64,000 bases of DNA. Source: Chloroflexota bacterium (lineage in GTDB: Bacteria > Chloroflexota > Dehalococcoidia > Lucifugimonadales > Australimonadaceae). Positions 8,347-22,925 of this stretch are shown one piece after another. Below the pieces are notes generated by a model that worked only from the letters and a program-made list of their open reading frames with translations, did not search any database and was not told the origin of the DNA. A program made the translations under genes and the position numbers. Each line of letters starts with the position of its first letter. Position 1 is the first letter of the stretch. The stretch is from NCBI GenBank assembly GCA_028874795.1, contig JAPPHT010000070.1:70484-134483 (forward strand), given 5' to 3'.

Positions 8347-9084
8347 TCAGACGGTCACTGCGTGAGCGCTCACCAGCGTGCCCACGTGCTCACCGGCAAG
8401 GATGCGCTGAATGGAGCCCTGATTGAACACGTCGAACACGCGTATAGGCAAGTTGTTCTCCATGCAGAGTGAGAGCGCCGTGTAGTCCATCACTTCCAAC
8501 TGGCGATTGAGCAGGTCCATGTAGCCCACGTGCTCGAACTTCCGGGCATTCGGTTCGACACTGGGGTCAGCATCGTAGACGCCGTCCACGTTGTTCTTCG
8601 CCATCAGCAGCATGTCCGCGTTCATCTCTACGGCGCGCAGTGCGGCCGTGGTGTCGGTGGTCATATACGGGCTGCCGGTCCCTGCGGCGAAGATGACCAC
8701 CCGCCCCTTCTCCAGGTGGCGGAGCGCACGGCGGTAGATATAGGGCTCCGCGACGGCGCGTATCTCCAGCGCGGACTGCGTTCGCGTGATGACGCCCGCG
8801 CGCTCCAGAGCGTCCTGCATGGCAAGCGCGTTTATGAGCGTCGCCAGCATCCCTGCATAGTCGGCGGTGGCCCTGTCCATGCCGTGCCGCTCTGCCGATA
8901 CGCCGCGCCAGATGTTCCCGCCACCGATGACGAGCGAGAGTTCCACTCCCAGTTCGATCGCCTGCTTCACTTCCCCGGCAAGGTATCCCAGGACGGACCA
9001 GTCGATGCCGTCGGACGACCGTCCGCGCAGCGACTCGCCGCTCAGCTTGAGCACCACCCTGCGGTATGCGGCGTTTGCAGGCAC
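8347..9084 (-). CDS. pyrH: UMP kinase (PyrH)
   Basis: A 245-residue amino-acid-kinase-fold UMP kinase making UDP. Motifs are VLKLSGESLRG (ATP site), VIGGGNIWRG, TQSALEIRAVAEPYI, FAAGTGSPYMTTDTTAALRA and the KNNVDGVYDADP loop. The start is GTG with GGAG 8 bp upstream. It follows tsf by 15 bp in the conserved rpsB-tsf-pyrH-frr order. Confidence 0.96.
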   Translation of the reverse strand: MPANAAYRRVVLKLSGESLRGRSSDGIDWSVLGYLAGEVKQAIELGVELSLVIGGGNIWRGVSAERHGMDRATADYAGMLATLINALAMQDALERAGVITRTQSALEIRAVAEPYIYRRALRHLEKGRVVIFAAGTGSPYMTTDTTAALRAVEMNADMLLMAKNNVDGVYDADPSVEPNARKFEHVGYMDLLNRQLEVMDYTALSLCMENNLPIRVFDVFNQGSIQRILAGEHVGTLVSAHAVTV

Positions 9085-9099
9085 AGGCAGGGCTCCGCG

Positions 9100-9603
9100 C
9101 TACTGCCCCAGGCCGAAACGGGCGAAACGCCCGACCCGGATGTTCTCGCCCACCTTGGCCCGCACGTCCATGATCAGGTCCCCGATGGTCTTGCCCGGGT
9201 CCTTGATGAAGGACTGCCTCAGCAGGCAGACCTCCTCGGGTTTGCCCTCCTCGTCCTCGGGCAGGTCGGCCTCGTCCAGATACAGCGGGGCCATGGCGGC
9301 GACCTGCATCGCGATGTTGTGGGCGAGGTCGCGGAACTCCGGCGTCCTGCCCACAAAGTCAGTCTCGCAGTTGAGTTCTACCATCGCGCCGATGCGGCTG
9401 CCTGCGTGGATGTAGGCGTCTATCACCCCCTCCGCAGTCGCCCGGTCGGACTTGGAAGCCGCCCTGGCGATGCCCTTTTCGCGCAGGGCCTGCTCAGCCT
9501 GGTCGATGTCGCCGTCAGCCGCTTCGAGCGCGCGCTTGGAGTCCATGATGCCAGCCCCGGTGCGCTCGCGGAGCTCGCGGATCATCTCAGTGGAAACCTG
9601 CAC
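9100..9603 (-). CDS. tsf: Elongation factor Ts, short form
   Basis: A 167-residue nucleotide exchange factor for EF-Tu. The N-terminal UBA-like domain has MIRELRERTGAGIMDSKRALE; the core contains the TDFVGRTPEF motif (residues about 76-85) that contacts EF-Tu. The start is GTG at 9603, preceded by GAGGTAAC. The open frame runs upstream without a stop, but those residues are not EF-Ts-like. The coiled-coil and second core subdomain of E. coli EF-Ts (283 residues) are missing. Short EF-Ts of this size are typical of Chloroflexota, so this is a lineage trait rather than truncation. Confidence 0.93.
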   Translation of the reverse strand: MQVSTEMIRELRERTGAGIMDSKRALEAADGDIDQAEQALREKGIARAASKSDRATAEGVIDAYIHAGSRIGAMVELNCETDFVGRTPEFRDLAHNIAMQVAAMAPLYLDEADLPEDEEGKPEEVCLLRQSFIKDPGKTIGDLIMDVRAKVGENIRVGRFARFGLGQ

Positions 9604-9629
9604 TGTTACCTCGCTTCTGGATGGAGTGC

Positions 9630-10538
9630 TTACTCTTGTTCTTCGTCCTGCGCGACGTCTGCGGGTGGGATGTCTGCGTCTTCGAGAGTCATGGCGTCCG
9701 GATCTGCGCCGTCCTCCGCGGGTACCGTCTCCGCATCGTCCTCTATGACGGGTTCCGGCTCCACCGGTTCGTCCACGACCTGACTGTAGCCGCCGCGGGA
9801 CCCGAGCCACTCGTTATGGCCCGCCTGTGCGGAGCGGGCGATGTGGCCGGAGATGAGCCGGATGGAACGTATCGCGTCGTCGTTGCCGGGGATCGGCCAG
9901 TCGATCTGCGTCGGATCGCAGTCTGTATCGACGAGGGCAATGATGGGGATACCTGCGCGTCGGGCCTCGGCAACGGCGATGTTCTCGCGGCCAACGTCCA
10001 CTATGAAGAGCGCGCCGGGGAGGGAGGTCATGTCCTTGATGCCGCCGAGGTAGCGGTTGAGCTTCTCGATCCTCGCGTCCAGTTTCAGTGCTTCCTTCTT
10101 CAGGAGGCGGTTGAACTCGCCGCGGGCCTTGCGCTCCTCCAGGTTCACCAGGTGGTCTATACGCGTCTGGATGGTGGCGAAGTTGGTGATGGTGCCTCCG
10201 AGCCAGCGCTGGTTTATGTAGTACTGCCCCGCGCGGATGGCTTCTTCCTTGACGGACTCCTGTGCCTGCTTCTTGGTCCCCACCATGAGGATGCGCTTGC
10301 CGGCGGCGGCAACCTCCGTGGCAAACGCGCACGCCTGTTCCAGCAGTTCCATCGTTTGCTGGAGGTCCACGATGTGGATCCCGTTGCGCTGGGCAAAAAT
10401 GAAGCGCCGCATCCGGGGATTCCACCTGTGCGTCTGATGACCAAAGTGGACTCCTGCCTCCAGCAGCGCTCGCATGCTGAGCGACTCGTCCCCCTGAGGC
10501 GCAACCTCCCGGGGCGCGTCGGACTGTATCTGTACCAT
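9630..10538 (-). CDS. rpsB: 30S ribosomal protein S2 with acidic C-terminal tail
   Basis: A 302-residue S2. Core motifs are [39 protein letters not shown] and the LVDTDCDP loop. Residues after about 237 form a proline- and acid-rich tail ([24 protein letters not shown]) not found in S2 of E. coli. The ATG chosen has an AGGCAGG site 5 bp upstream; a GTG 12 codons earlier is the alternative and lies within a leader hairpin. It is the first gene of the minus-strand block and is divergent from apt. Confidence 0.95.
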   Translation of the reverse strand: MVQIQSDAPREVAPQGDESLSMRALLEAGVHFGHQTHRWNPRMRRFIFAQRNGIHIVDLQQTMELLEQACAFATEVAAAGKRILMVGTKKQAQESVKEEAIRAGQYYINQRWLGGTITNFATIQTRIDHLVNLEERKARGEFNRLLKKEALKLDARIEKLNRYLGGIKDMTSLPGALFIVDVGRENIAVAEARRAGIPIIALVDTDCDPTQIDWPIPGNDDAIRSIRLISGHIARSAQAGHNEWLGSRGGYSQVVDEPVEPEPVIEDDAETVPAEDGADPDAMTLEDADIPPADVAQDEEQE

Positions 10539-10570
10539 GAGACCTGCCTTTCTGTCGGTCTGAGAGATGT

Positions 10571-10595
10571 CCACGAGGTTCGACCTTCCTCGTGG
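10571..10595 (-). promoter_or_regulatory. Leader hairpin upstream of rpsB
   Basis: CCACGAGG (10571-10578) and CCTCGTGG (10588-10595) form a perfect 8-bp stem with a 9-nt loop, 33 bp upstream of the rpsB ATG on the transcribed strand. S2 operons in other bacteria are controlled by leader RNA structures that bind S2. This hairpin is a candidate for a similar role, but it does not match a motif I can name. Confidence 0.4.
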
Positions 10596-10762
10596 CTACG
10601 CCGGAGCGCTGAGAGATTGTAGCACAGCGCCCGGCGCGGGCGCTCCCGCGAGCGAGCGCGCTCCGGCCGCCGCCCCGCTCCCAGGCACAAGGTGGGGCAC
10701 ACCTGCGCGGATGCTATATTGATTGCCCTTGCCCTTGGCCTATCCCTGGACAGGAGAGAGGG

Positions 10763-11281
10763 ATGACAACGCACTACGCAGGTCTCATCCGGGCCATACC
10801 GGACTTCCCGCAGCCCGGCATCCTCTTCCGGGACATCACGCCGCTGCTGGGCGACGGGAAGGCGTTGCAGGCGGTGGTGCACGACCTCGCCGCGCCGTTC
10901 CGGCAGCAGCGCATCGACCGCGTCGCGGCGATAGAGGCGCGGGGGTTCGTCATCGGCGCGCCCCTGGCGGTGGAACTGGGTGCGGGGTTCGTTCCCATGC
11001 GGAAGGCGGGCAAGCTGCCCCACGAGACGTTCTCCGCCCAATACGAGTTGGAGTATGGCGACGCGGCCATAGAGCTCCACCAGGACGGCCTGCAGCCCAA
11101 CGACAACGTGCTGCTGGTCGACGACGTGCTGGCTACGGGCGGCACGATGGCAGCCGCGGTAGAGCTCGTGCGGCAGGCGGGAGCAAACGTGGCCGGGATC
11201 GTCACGCTCATCGAACTCACCGCGCTGAACGGACGGGCCCGTTTGCCCGGCCACGATGTGGTCGCGCTGGTCCGGTACTAG
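10763..11281 (+). CDS. apt: Adenine phosphoribosyltransferase
   Basis: A 172-residue purine salvage enzyme forming AMP from adenine and PRPP. The family start (IRAIPDFPQPGILFRDITPLL) and the PRPP-binding motif VLLVDDVLATGGTM (near residues 115-128) are clear, as is IEARGFVIGAPLA. A GAGAGAGGG site directly precedes the ATG. It is divergent from rpsB across 224 bp and is followed by a thiolase gene with its own candidate promoter. Confidence 0.95.
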   Translation: MTTHYAGLIRAIPDFPQPGILFRDITPLLGDGKALQAVVHDLAAPFRQQRIDRVAAIEARGFVIGAPLAVELGAGFVPMRKAGKLPHETFSAQYELEYGDAAIELHQDGLQPNDNVLLVDDVLATGGTMAAAVELVRQAGANVAGIVTLIELTALNGRARLPGHDVVALVRY

Positions 11282-11292
11282 CGCAGCGCGGT

Positions 11293-11322
11293 TTGACACA
11301 TCGCGAACCACGCACGGACAAT
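11293..11322 (+). promoter_or_regulatory. Candidate promoter of the thiolase gene
   Basis: TTGACA (11293-11298), an 18-bp spacer and GACAAT (11317-11322) lie just after the apt stop and 30 bp before the thiolase ATG. The -35 is perfect and the -10 matches at four of six positions. Confidence 0.45.
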
Positions 11323-11352
11323 CCGCGCAGCACCAGCTGGAGAGTGGATCTC

Positions 11353-12537
11353 ATGCAGGACGTGGTCATCGTAGGCGGCGCGCGGACGCCGGTAGGGCGG
11401 TTCGGAGGCGCTTTCAAGGACATCCTGGCATCGGACTTGGGGGCTGTCGCGATCAGGGCCGCCGTCGAACGCGCGGGCATACGCCCGGAGGACGTCGACG
11501 AGGTGATCATGGGCAACGTCCTGCAGGCAGACGAGACCGGCTACACCGCCCGGCGCGCCATGCTGAAGGCCGGGCTGCCTGAGCACATCCCGGCCATGAC
11601 CGTGAACCGTGCGTGCTCGTCCGGGCTCGAGGCCATCAACCTGGCGGTGCAGGCCATCGCCACCGGCGAGTCAGAGGTAGTCGTGGCAGGAGGCGCCGAC
11701 AGCATGAGCCGCGTGCCCTATCTCATGCGGGGCGTCCGGTTCGAGGGACCGCGCATGGGCGACTACAGCGTGACGGATGGCCTCACGTTGGGCCTGAGTT
11801 GCCCCATCTACGACTACCACATGGGCGTCACGGCGGAGAACGTGGCAGAGCGCTTCGAGGTGAGCCGGGAAGCGCAGGACGAGTTGGCCGTGAGCAGCCA
11901 CCAGCGCGCCGTCAACGCACAGACGGAAGGCTACTTCGACGCCCAGATCGCCCCGGTGAGCGTCCCGCAACGGCGCGGGGACCCCGTGACGGTCACGCAG
12001 GACGAGCACCCGCGCGCGGACACGACGCTGGAAGGACTGGCCAAGCTGCGTCCCGTGTTCAAGGAGGGCGGCACGGTCACGGCTGGCAACTCCGCCGGCA
12101 TCAACGATGGCGCCGCCGCAGTCGTCGTTATGTCACGGGAGCGCGCCGAGGCGGAAGGATTGACGCCGCGCCTGCGCTGGGTAGGGCGGGGCGTCTCCGG
12201 CGTCGACCCTTCGGTGATGGGGGTCGGGCCGGTGCCGTCCACCCGCAAGGTGCTCGAAAAGACAGGGATGGCGATAACCGACCTCGACGTCGTCGAGCTG
12301 AACGAGGCGTTCGCCGCGCAGGCGCTCTACGTGATGCGCGAGTTGGACATGGACTTCGAGCGGACGAACGTGAACGGAAGCGGGATATCGCTCGGTCACC
12401 CGGTCGGGGCGACCGGCGCGATCATGACGGTCAAGCTGATGGAGGAGTTGACGCGCACGGACGGGCATTTCGGCCTCGTGACCATGTGCGTCGGCGGGGG
12501 ACAGGGTGTCTCGACCATATTCGAGCGGCTCAACTGA
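11353..12537 (+). CDS. Acetyl-CoA acetyltransferase (thiolase II family)
   Basis: A 394-residue thiolase. The nucleophile is C88 in [10 protein letters not shown]; the C-terminal catalytic motifs are [16 protein letters not shown] (His) and CVGGGQG (Cys), both intact. It either condenses two acetyl-CoA to acetoacetyl-CoA or cleaves 3-ketoacyl-CoA. The sequence start [18 protein letters not shown] is of the biosynthetic/degradative AtoB type. The frame is open far upstream across apt, but the start is set by the family N terminus and a GGAG 11 bp before the ATG. No other fatty-acid genes are adjacent. Confidence 0.92.
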   Translation: MQDVVIVGGARTPVGRFGGAFKDILASDLGAVAIRAAVERAGIRPEDVDEVIMGNVLQADETGYTARRAMLKAGLPEHIPAMTVNRACSSGLEAINLAVQAIATGESEVVVAGGADSMSRVPYLMRGVRFEGPRMGDYSVTDGLTLGLSCPIYDYHMGVTAENVAERFEVSREAQDELAVSSHQRAVNAQTEGYFDAQIAPVSVPQRRGDPVTVTQDEHPRADTTLEGLAKLRPVFKEGGTVTAGNSAGINDGAAAVVVMSRERAEAEGLTPRLRWVGRGVSGVDPSVMGVGPVPSTRKVLEKTGMAITDLDVVELNEAFAAQALYVMRELDMDFERTNVNGSGISLGHPVGATGAIMTVKLMEELTRTDGHFGLVTMCVGGGQGVSTIFERLN

Positions 12538-12592
12538 CGAGTACGGCGAAGGTCGCTCCGGACCGGCGCCGGCGCGCCCCTGAGGGCCGGGC

Positions 12593-12621
12593 TTGACATG
12601 CCCCAACAAGTCTGCTAGTGT
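12593..12621 (+). promoter_or_regulatory. Strong sigma-70-type promoter of rpoB-rpoC
   Basis: TTGACA (12593-12598), a 17-bp spacer and TAGTGT (12616-12621), with TG at 12613-12614 forming an extended -10. Transcription should begin near 12628, giving a leader of about 155 nt before rpoB. Confidence 0.75.
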
Positions 12622-12637
12622 TAGTCGGACGTATCAG

Positions 12638-12682
12638 ATGCTGTTTTTCGCGCCTGAGCATCAGAAGCCCCGAAACCCCTAA
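12638..12682 (+). CDS. Possible 14-codon leader peptide of rpoB
   Basis: ATG at 12638 opens a short frame MLFFAPEHQKPRNP ending in TAA at 12680. It starts about 10 nt after the predicted transcription start, has no ribosome-binding site, and ends 12 nt before the leader hairpin at 12694-12726. It may be a leader peptide that couples translation to attenuation, or a chance frame; codon statistics cannot decide at this length. Confidence 0.3.
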   Translation: MLFFAPEHQKPRNP

Positions 12683-12693
12683 AGCCTTATCGC

Positions 12694-12729
12694 AGAGGTC
12701 TGGCGTTGCATATCCGCCGGGCCTCTTTC
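12694..12729 (+). terminator. Attenuator-like hairpin in the rpoB leader
   Basis: The arms 12694-12705 and 12715-12726 pair over 12 bp (two G-U pairs) around a 9-nt loop and are followed by TT and then C/T-rich sequence. It lies between the strong promoter and rpoB, 54 bp before the ATG, where an intrinsic terminator would act as an attenuator. Confidence 0.55.
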
Positions 12730-12782
12730 CGTGTCTCTTGAGCATCCGCAGGTCGTGCGCTGCGAGGAGGTTCTAGCCAGCA

Positions 12783-15700
12783 ATGACGTCGCTCATGCCC
12801 CGTGTCAACCGCGCCCCCATGCATCCCGTCAAGTCGTACGCACGTACGCATCAGGTATTGGAGCCGTCCAACCTCGTCAACATCCAACTCGAATCGTTCG
12901 AGGCTCTCAAGACGACCGGCATCCGCGAAGTGCTGGACGAGATCAACCCCGTGCAGGACGTCACCGGCAACCGCTTCGAACTGCGCTTCGGAACGCACCT
13001 GTTCCGCGAGCCCCGCTACTCCGAGGAAGAGTGCCGCGCTCGCGAGGTCACCTACGAAGCGCCGCTCTACGTCACGGTCGAGCTGGAGGTGAAGGAGACC
13101 GGCGAGGTCAAGGAGCAGACGCTCTTCTTCGGCGACATCCCGATGATGACCTCCACCGGCACCTTCGTCATCAACGGCGCCGAGCGCGTCGTGGTAAGCC
13201 AGCTCGTGCGGTCGCCCGGCGCATACTTCACCCGCGTCCAGGACCCCAGCACGGGGCGCAACGTCTCCTTCTCGAAACTCATCCCGTACCGCGGCGCGTG
13301 GCTGGAGTTCGAAACAAGCCCCCGGGACGTCATCTCGGTGAAGATAGACCGCAAGCGCAAGCTGCCCGTCACCACCTTCCTCCGCGCCATCGGCTTCGCG
13401 GAAGACCAGGAGCTCCTGGAACTCTTCGACGACGTCGACGACGACCCGGAGCACCCCTACATCCGTACCACGTTGGAACGCGACACGGGGGTGCAGAACG
13501 AGGCCCAGGCCTTGATGGAGGTCTACCGCCGGCTCCGCCCGGGTGAGCCTCCCAGCGCCGAGAGCGCCCGCACACTCCTGGACAACCTCTTCTTCAACCC
13601 TCGCCGGTACGATCTTGGCCGCGTCGGCCGCTACAAGATGAACCGGCGCACGGGCAAAGACGTACCCCAGGAGAGCCGCACGCTCACCAAGGACGACATC
13701 ATCGAGATGATCCGGATGATGATCCGCATCAACAACGGGGCGGCTAACCCGGACGACATCGACCACCTGGGCAACCGGCGTGTTCGCGCGGTCGGCGAAC
13801 TCATCATGAACCAGTTGCGCGTCGGCCTGCTCCGCATGGAGCGCGTCGTCAAGGAGCGCATGACGATCCTCGACCAGGGCGAGGCGACGCCCAGCGCACT
13901 GATCAACATACGCCCCGTGGTCGCCGCGGTACGCGAGTTCTTCGGCGGCTCCCAGCTCTCCCAGTTCATGGACCAGACGAACCCTCTGGCCGAACTCACG
14001 CACAAGCGCCGCCTCTCCGCGCTGGGCCCAGGGGGACTCTCCCGCGAGCGGGCGGGGTTCGACGTCCGGGACGTGCACTACTCGCACTACGGCCGTATCT
14101 GCCCCATCGAAACGCCCGAAGGCCCGAACATCGGCCTTCTCGGTTCCCTGGCCACCTACGCGCGCCTCAACGACTACGGCTTCATCGAGACACCCTACCG
14201 GAAGGTGCTCAAAGGCATCTCCAGCAAGGACCCGGACATCCAGGGGCGCACCGTCACCGAAACAGTTACCGGCGACGACGGCAAGGCCATCGTCCGCGCG
14301 AACCACGTCGTCTCCGCGAACGCCGCGAAGAAGATCGCCGGGCTCAGCGACCGCATGATCGCTGTTCAGCCCTTCGTCTCCGCGGACCCGGACGAAGTGG
14401 TCTACCTTCCCGCGGATGAGGAGGACAAGTTTGTCGTCGCGCAGGCCAACTCCCCCATGGACGACAAGTTCCAATTGCTGGGAGAGCGCGTCGAATGCCG
14501 TGTATCCGAGAACTACCTGATGGAGCCGCCCGAGCGGGTGGACTACATGGATGTCGCGCCGATCCAGATCGTCAGCGTCTCCACCGCGCTCATCCCGTTC
14601 CTTGAGCACGACGACGCCAACCGGGCGTTGATGGGCTCCAACATGCAGCGGCAGGCCGTGCCACTCATCAAGCCGGATGCTCCGCTGGTGTGCACGGGAA
14701 TGGAGCAGCGCATCGCGCGCGACTCCGGGCAGATGGTGCTCGCCAGGGCCTCCGGCGTGGTCACGTCCGTGACGGGTGACGTCGTCGTGATAAAGGGCGA
14801 TAACGGCACGGAGTACACACACGTGCTGCGGAAGTTCATCCGCTCCAACCAGGGCACCTGTCTCACGCAACGGGCGATCGTCTCCGTCGGCGACGCTGTG
14901 GCGGCAGGCGACCCGCTCGCCGACAGCTCCTCGACGCAGGAGGGCGACCTCGCACTCGGCCAGAACGTGCTCTGCGCGTTCATGGCCATGGAGGGCTACA
15001 ACTTCGAGGACGCCATCATCGTCTCGGAGAACCTCGTTCGCGACTCCAAGTTCACGTCCATCCACATCGAGCGTTACGAAGTCGAATCGCGCGACACGAA
15101 GCTGGGTCCGGGCGAAATCACCCGGGACATCCCCAGCGTGGGCGAGGACGCGCTTCACAACCTCGACGAGGAAGGCATCATCCGCATCGGCGCCGAGGTC
15201 GGGCCGGGTGACATCCTCGTCGGCAAGGTAACGCCCAAGGGCGAGACCGAGCTTACCGCGGAGGAGAAGCTGCTGCGCGCCATCTTCGGAGAGAAGGCGA
15301 GGGATGTGAAGGACACCTCCCTCCGCGTTCCTCACGGTGAGCGCGGCAAGGTCATAGACGTGAAGGTCATGTCACGGGAGAGCGGGGATGAACTCGCACC
15401 CGGTGTCAACAAGCTCGTTCGCGTCTGGGTCGCCCAGACCCGCACCCTCTCCGAAGGGGACAAGATGGCCGGACGCCACGGCAACAAGGGCGTCGTGTCC
15501 CGCATCATGCCGGTGGAAGATATGCCCTACCTGCCGGACGGTACCGCCGTGGACATCATCCTCAACCCCATCGGCGTGCCATCCCGCATGAACCTCGGGC
15601 AGGTCCTGGAGACCCACCTGGGCCTCGCTGCCCACAAACTGCGCTTCCGAGCCGCAACGCCCGTCTTCGACGGTGCGACCGACGCCGACATCCGCAACGC

Positions 15701-16658
15701 CCTCGCACGAGCATGGCTCCTGGAGCGCGCAGGAGCGCTCGGCAGCGACCTTGAAACGTCCGAGGGCTACGAGCCGGACTGGGCCAGGGCCCGCGCGTGG
15801 GTCGCTGAGCGCGGCTACGACGCGGACCGCGCTTTCGACGAAAGCGACCGCGACTCCAACTATGCCTCGACGATCGGCCTCCGGCTCTGGCTCGACGATT
15901 TCACGGAGGTGTACGAGGAAGCCACCGGGCAGCAGCTGGACCTCGGTGACGAGTCGTTCGACGCGCTCTATGGCGAGGCGCTGCGGGTGGGACGCGCGCT
16001 CAATGTCGCCTCGCCCGTGCTCGGCAAGTCGGTGCTCTATGATGGCCGCACCGGTGAGCCGTTCAACAACCCCGTCACCGTCGGCTACATCTACATGCTC
16101 AAGCTGATCCACCTCGTGGAGGACAAGATCCACGCGCGGTCCACCGGCCCCTACTCCCTCATCACGCAGCAGCCTCTGGGCGGCAAGGCTCAGTTCGGCG
16201 GACAGCGTTTCGGAGAGATGGAAGTCTGGGCGCTGGAAGCCTACAGCGCCGCGTACAACCTCCAGGAGATGCTCACCGTAAAGTCCGACGACGTTGTCGG
16301 ACGCGTGAAGACGTACGAGGCCATCGTCAAGGGCGAAGAAGTGGTACAGCCCGGCGTGCCGGAGTCCTTCAACGTCTTGCTCAAGGAACTGCAGAGCCTC
16401 GGCCTCGCCGTTGAACTCCGGTACGAGGAGGACGAGGGCGTGGTCTCCTCCCGGTTCACCTACACCGGCGAGGAAGAAGAAGAGGACGAACTCGAGGCCG
16501 TTGCCCCGCTCCCGATCGAGCCTGTCGCACCGTCGTGGGAGGCGGACTTCGCCCCCCTGGAGGAGCCGGACGGCGACGTCGCAACGAACGTGCGCATAGA
16601 TCTGGGCGCCTACGCCCGCAAGGCCTCCGAAGAAGAGAGCGAGAGCAGCGGAGAGTAG
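12783..16658 (+). CDS. rpoB: DNA-directed RNA polymerase subunit beta
   Basis: A 1291-residue beta subunit. The rifampicin-pocket segment ([28 protein letters not shown]) keeps the residues of sensitive enzymes. Further landmarks are [31 protein letters not shown], the [10 protein letters not shown] segment, [15 protein letters not shown] and the C-terminal clamp region [17 protein letters not shown]. After about residue 1225 comes a non-conserved acidic tail ([25 protein letters not shown]). It is not preceded by rplJ-rplL as in most bacteria; it follows a thiolase gene and has its own promoter and leader. rpoC follows after 81 bp. Confidence 0.97.
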   Translation: MTSLMPRVNRAPMHPVKSYARTHQVLEPSNLVNIQLESFEALKTTGIREVLDEINPVQDVTGNRFELRFGTHLFREPRYSEEECRAREVTYEAPLYVTVELEVKETGEVKEQTLFFGDIPMMTSTGTFVINGAERVVVSQLVRSPGAYFTRVQDPSTGRNVSFSKLIPYRGAWLEFETSPRDVISVKIDRKRKLPVTTFLRAIGFAEDQELLELFDDVDDDPEHPYIRTTLERDTGVQNEAQALMEVYRRLRPGEPPSAESARTLLDNLFFNPRRYDLGRVGRYKMNRRTGKDVPQESRTLTKDDIIEMIRMMIRINNGAANPDDIDHLGNRRVRAVGELIMNQLRVGLLRMERVVKERMTILDQGEATPSALINIRPVVAAVREFFGGSQLSQFMDQTNPLAELTHKRRLSALGPGGLSRERAGFDVRDVHYSHYGRICPIETPEGPNIGLLGSLATYARLNDYGFIETPYRKVLKGISSKDPDIQGRTVTETVTGDDGKAIVRANHVVSANAAKKIAGLSDRMIAVQPFVSADPDEVVYLPADEEDKFVVAQANSPMDDKFQLLGERVECRVSENYLMEPPERVDYMDVAPIQIVSVSTALIPFLEHDDANRALMGSNMQRQAVPLIKPDAPLVCTGMEQRIARDSGQMVLARASGVVTSVTGDVVVIKGDNGTEYTHVLRKFIRSNQGTCLTQRAIVSVGDAVAAGDPLADSSSTQEGDLALGQNVLCAFMAMEGYNFEDAIIVSENLVRDSKFTSIHIERYEVESRDTKLGPGEITRDIPSVGEDALHNLDEEGIIRIGAEVGPGDILVGKVTPKGETELTAEEKLLRAIFGEKARDVKDTSLRVPHGERGKVIDVKVMSRESGDELAPGVNKLVRVWVAQTRTLSEGDKMAGRHGNKGVVSRIMPVEDMPYLPDGTAVDIILNPIGVPSRMNLGQVLETHLGLAAHKLRFRAATPVFDGATDADIRNALARAWLLERAGALGSDLETSEGYEPDWARARAWVAERGYDADRAFDESDRDSNYASTIGLRLWLDDFTEVYEEATGQQLDLGDESFDALYGEALRVGRALNVASPVLGKSVLYDGRTGEPFNNPVTVGYIYMLKLIHLVEDKIHARSTGPYSLITQQPLGGKAQFGGQRFGEMEVWALEAYSAAYNLQEMLTVKSDDVVGRVKTYEAIVKGEEVVQPGVPESFNVLLKELQSLGLAVELRYEEDEGVVSSRFTYTGEEEEEDELEAVAPLPIEPVAPSWEADFAPLEEPDGDVATNVRIDLGAYARKASEEESESSGE

Positions 16659-16739
16659 TGCGCACCGGCCCCCGGGCCGGATACGCGCCTTGACATGAAG
16701 CGGAGCGGGGACACACGCCCCCGCAGGAGAGCAGCGAAC

Positions 16740-21077
<4,338 letters not shown>

Positions 21078-21113
21078 ACCGGCGTCCACGCTGCGACGCG
21101 ATAGCTGGATATG

Positions 21114-21142
21114 GAAGGGGCGCCCTTGCTGGGCGCCCCTTC
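21114..21142. terminator. Strong terminator after rpoC
   Basis: The arms 21114-21125 and 21131-21142 pair perfectly over 12 bp, GC-rich, with loop TTGCT, and are followed by TTG. It lies 36 bp after the rpoC stop and 28 bp before the end of convergent ctaB, so it may serve both strands. Confidence 0.8.
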
Positions 21143-21170
21143 TTGTCACATGGGATGCCCCGCCTGCCTG

Positions 21171-22043
21171 CTACGCATACCAGGGCAGCATGGGCTCGAC
21201 CGCCAGCGTAAGGAATACGAGCGCCAGGTAGAGCAGCGAGTACTTGTACGCGGCGAGCGTCTCCTCGGTGCTGCCGCCTCGGAGCAGCGGCCACGACAAC
21301 CGCAGCCAGACCACGCTGAGCAGCGTCGTCACGACTCCGAACGTCAGGCCGCCGTAGCCCGCGGCGAGCGGTAGCCAGGCCATCGCCGCCAGGAGAGCGA
21401 CGTAGAGCAGCACCTGCCTGGCCGTATCGCGCCGCTCCGCCACCGCGGCCAGCATCGGCACATTTGCGGCGGCGTAGTCTTCACGTAGCAGCATGGAGAG
21501 CGTCCAGAAGTGGGGAGGCGTCCAGAAGAACACGAAGGCGAACATATACAGCGCCACGGCTGTCACCTCGCCGGCAACCGCAGCGGCCCCGATCATCGGC
21601 GGGAAAGCCCCCGCTGCTCCGCCGATCACGATGTTGTTCCAGGAGCGCCGCTTCAGAAGCATCGTATAGACCAGCACATAGACCGCAGCCGCCACCGCGG
21701 TGAGCAGGGCTGCCAACGGGTTCGCTCCCACCCCCATCAGCATCGTCGCGACTACCACGAGTGCGACACCGATGAGTGCGGCGCTCCGCGCGCTCATCTG
21801 TTCCGAGGGGACCGGACGCACCCTGGTACGTCGCATAACTGTGTCTATGTCTGCATCCAGACTCTGGTTGATCGCGTTCGCCCCGCCCGCGGCCAGCGCT
21901 CCCGCGACGATCACGGTCAGCAGCACCAGCCCGTCAGGTGCCGCCTCGGCCTGCTTCCAGGCCCCCGCGGCCCCGGTTACCACGAGCAGCGCGACGATGC
22001 GCGGCTTGCACAGGGCCGTCACCCGGCGGAGGAACGGGACCAT
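21171..22043 (-). CDS. ctaB: Protoheme IX farnesyltransferase (heme O synthase)
   Basis: A 290-residue UbiA-fold membrane enzyme that adds farnesyl to heme B to make heme O for cytochrome oxidases. The first Asp-rich motif is NAINQSLDADIDTVMRRTRVRP (near residues 61-82); the second region is PPHFWTLSMLLREDYAAANVPML. About eight to nine hydrophobic segments are visible. The ATG overlaps the ctaA stop (TGATG), so this start is favoured over ATGs upstream inside ctaA. It acts together with ctaA. Confidence 0.94.
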   Translation of the reverse strand: MVPFLRRVTALCKPRIVALLVVTGAAGAWKQAEAAPDGLVLLTVIVAGALAAGGANAINQSLDADIDTVMRRTRVRPVPSEQMSARSAALIGVALVVVATMLMGVGANPLAALLTAVAAAVYVLVYTMLLKRRSWNNIVIGGAAGAFPPMIGAAAVAGEVTAVALYMFAFVFFWTPPHFWTLSMLLREDYAAANVPMLAAVAERRDTARQVLLYVALLAAMAWLPLAAGYGGLTFGVVTTLLSVVWLRLSWPLLRGGSTEETLAAYKYSLLYLALVFLTLAVEPMLPWYA

Positions 22044-22921
22044 CAGCGGTTCCGTCCAAGGAGAGCGAAGCTCCATTGGGCCACCACTGCCCACCAGACC
22101 GTGGCCGCCAGCCCCAGGTGCATGATCCGCAACTCCTGCGGCAACCGGAACGCAACCGCGCTCACTCCCACGGTGAACTGCGCCGCGGCCAGCAGGGCGG
22201 CGATCACACTCATCCGCAGCATCCAGCCTCCCTTGTCCCGCGCCTGCCATGCGGTCCACACCAGCGCCAGGAGCAACGCCGTGGCCGCCGCGCGGTGTAC
22301 CAGGTGTAACCACGCCGCTTCTGTGCTGCTGCGCGAGTCACACAACGGCAGGCCGGGGCATCCGGCGCTGTGGCCTGTCCCCACGATCGTCCCTCCGGCG
22401 AGCACCACGAACGCCGCCGCGATGACGAGTGCCCGCCAGCGACGGGCGTCCGGCGCAGGCGAGAGGCGCACGTCGAGCGCTCGCACCGCGCCTCCGGTCA
22501 GGAGAGCGAGTGTCAGGAGCGAGAACGTCAGGTGCGCCAACCTCACCATGCTGTGGAGCTCGGTGAGCACAGTGATGCCGCCCAGTACGGCCTGAACGAG
22601 GATCGCCGCGAGAGCGCCGACAAGCAGGTGCGACGTCAGCCGGTCGTGTGCGCGGGCGCGGAAGGCGAATGCCGCGGCTGCCGCGACAATCAGCATGGTG
22701 ATGCCTGCGTAGACGCGGTGGCCGAACTCGATGGCGGTTGCCCCTTGGATCTCGGGGACGAGCACCCCTTCGCACAGAGGCCAGTCCGGGCACCCGAGGC
22801 CGGAGCCGGAGACGCGCACCCACGACCCGTAAGCGATGAGACCCACCGTGAGCACGGACGCCACGAGCGCGAGCCACCCGGCACGGCGCACGTCCGCCGC
22901 GCGTGATCCCTCCGCCGCCAT
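22043..22921 (-). CDS. ctaA: Heme A synthase (COX15/CtaA)
   Basis: A 292-residue membrane enzyme that oxidises heme O to heme A. It shows the typical duplicated four-helix layout: GSWVRVSGSGLGCPDWPLCEG after helix 1, EFGHRVYAGI (heme-ligand His), then the second half with GHSAGCPGLPLCDS and LVHRAAATALL. The paired cysteines of the first extracellular loop (GLGCPDWPLCEG) are present. The ATG lies 4 bp after the stop of the upstream small gene. The genes are ordered small COX2-like protein, ctaA, ctaB. Confidence 0.93.
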   Translation of the reverse strand: MAAEGSRAADVRRAGWLALVASVLTVGLIAYGSWVRVSGSGLGCPDWPLCEGVLVPEIQGATAIEFGHRVYAGITMLIVAAAAAFAFRARAHDRLTSHLLVGALAAILVQAVLGGITVLTELHSMVRLAHLTFSLLTLALLTGGAVRALDVRLSPAPDARRWRALVIAAAFVVLAGGTIVGTGHSAGCPGLPLCDSRSSTEAAWLHLVHRAAATALLLALVWTAWQARDKGGWMLRMSVIAALLAAAQFTVGVSAVAFRLPQELRIMHLGLAATVWWAVVAQWSFALLGRNR

Positions 22922-22925
22922 CCGC

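Noticed and set aside
9604-9810. N-terminal extension of EF-Ts
   Set aside because: The extra residues overlap rpsB in another frame and do not resemble EF-Ts; a GTG with GAGGTAAC upstream is the better start.
10723-11352. Long N-terminal extension of the thiolase through apt
   Set aside because: It is simply an open frame overlapping apt; the thiolase family N terminus begins at 11353.
12687-15335. 882-residue open frame antisense to rpoB
   Set aside because: It is a GC-driven shadow of rpoB with no recognisable domain, and it overlaps the rpoB leader; its composition mirrors the sense codons.
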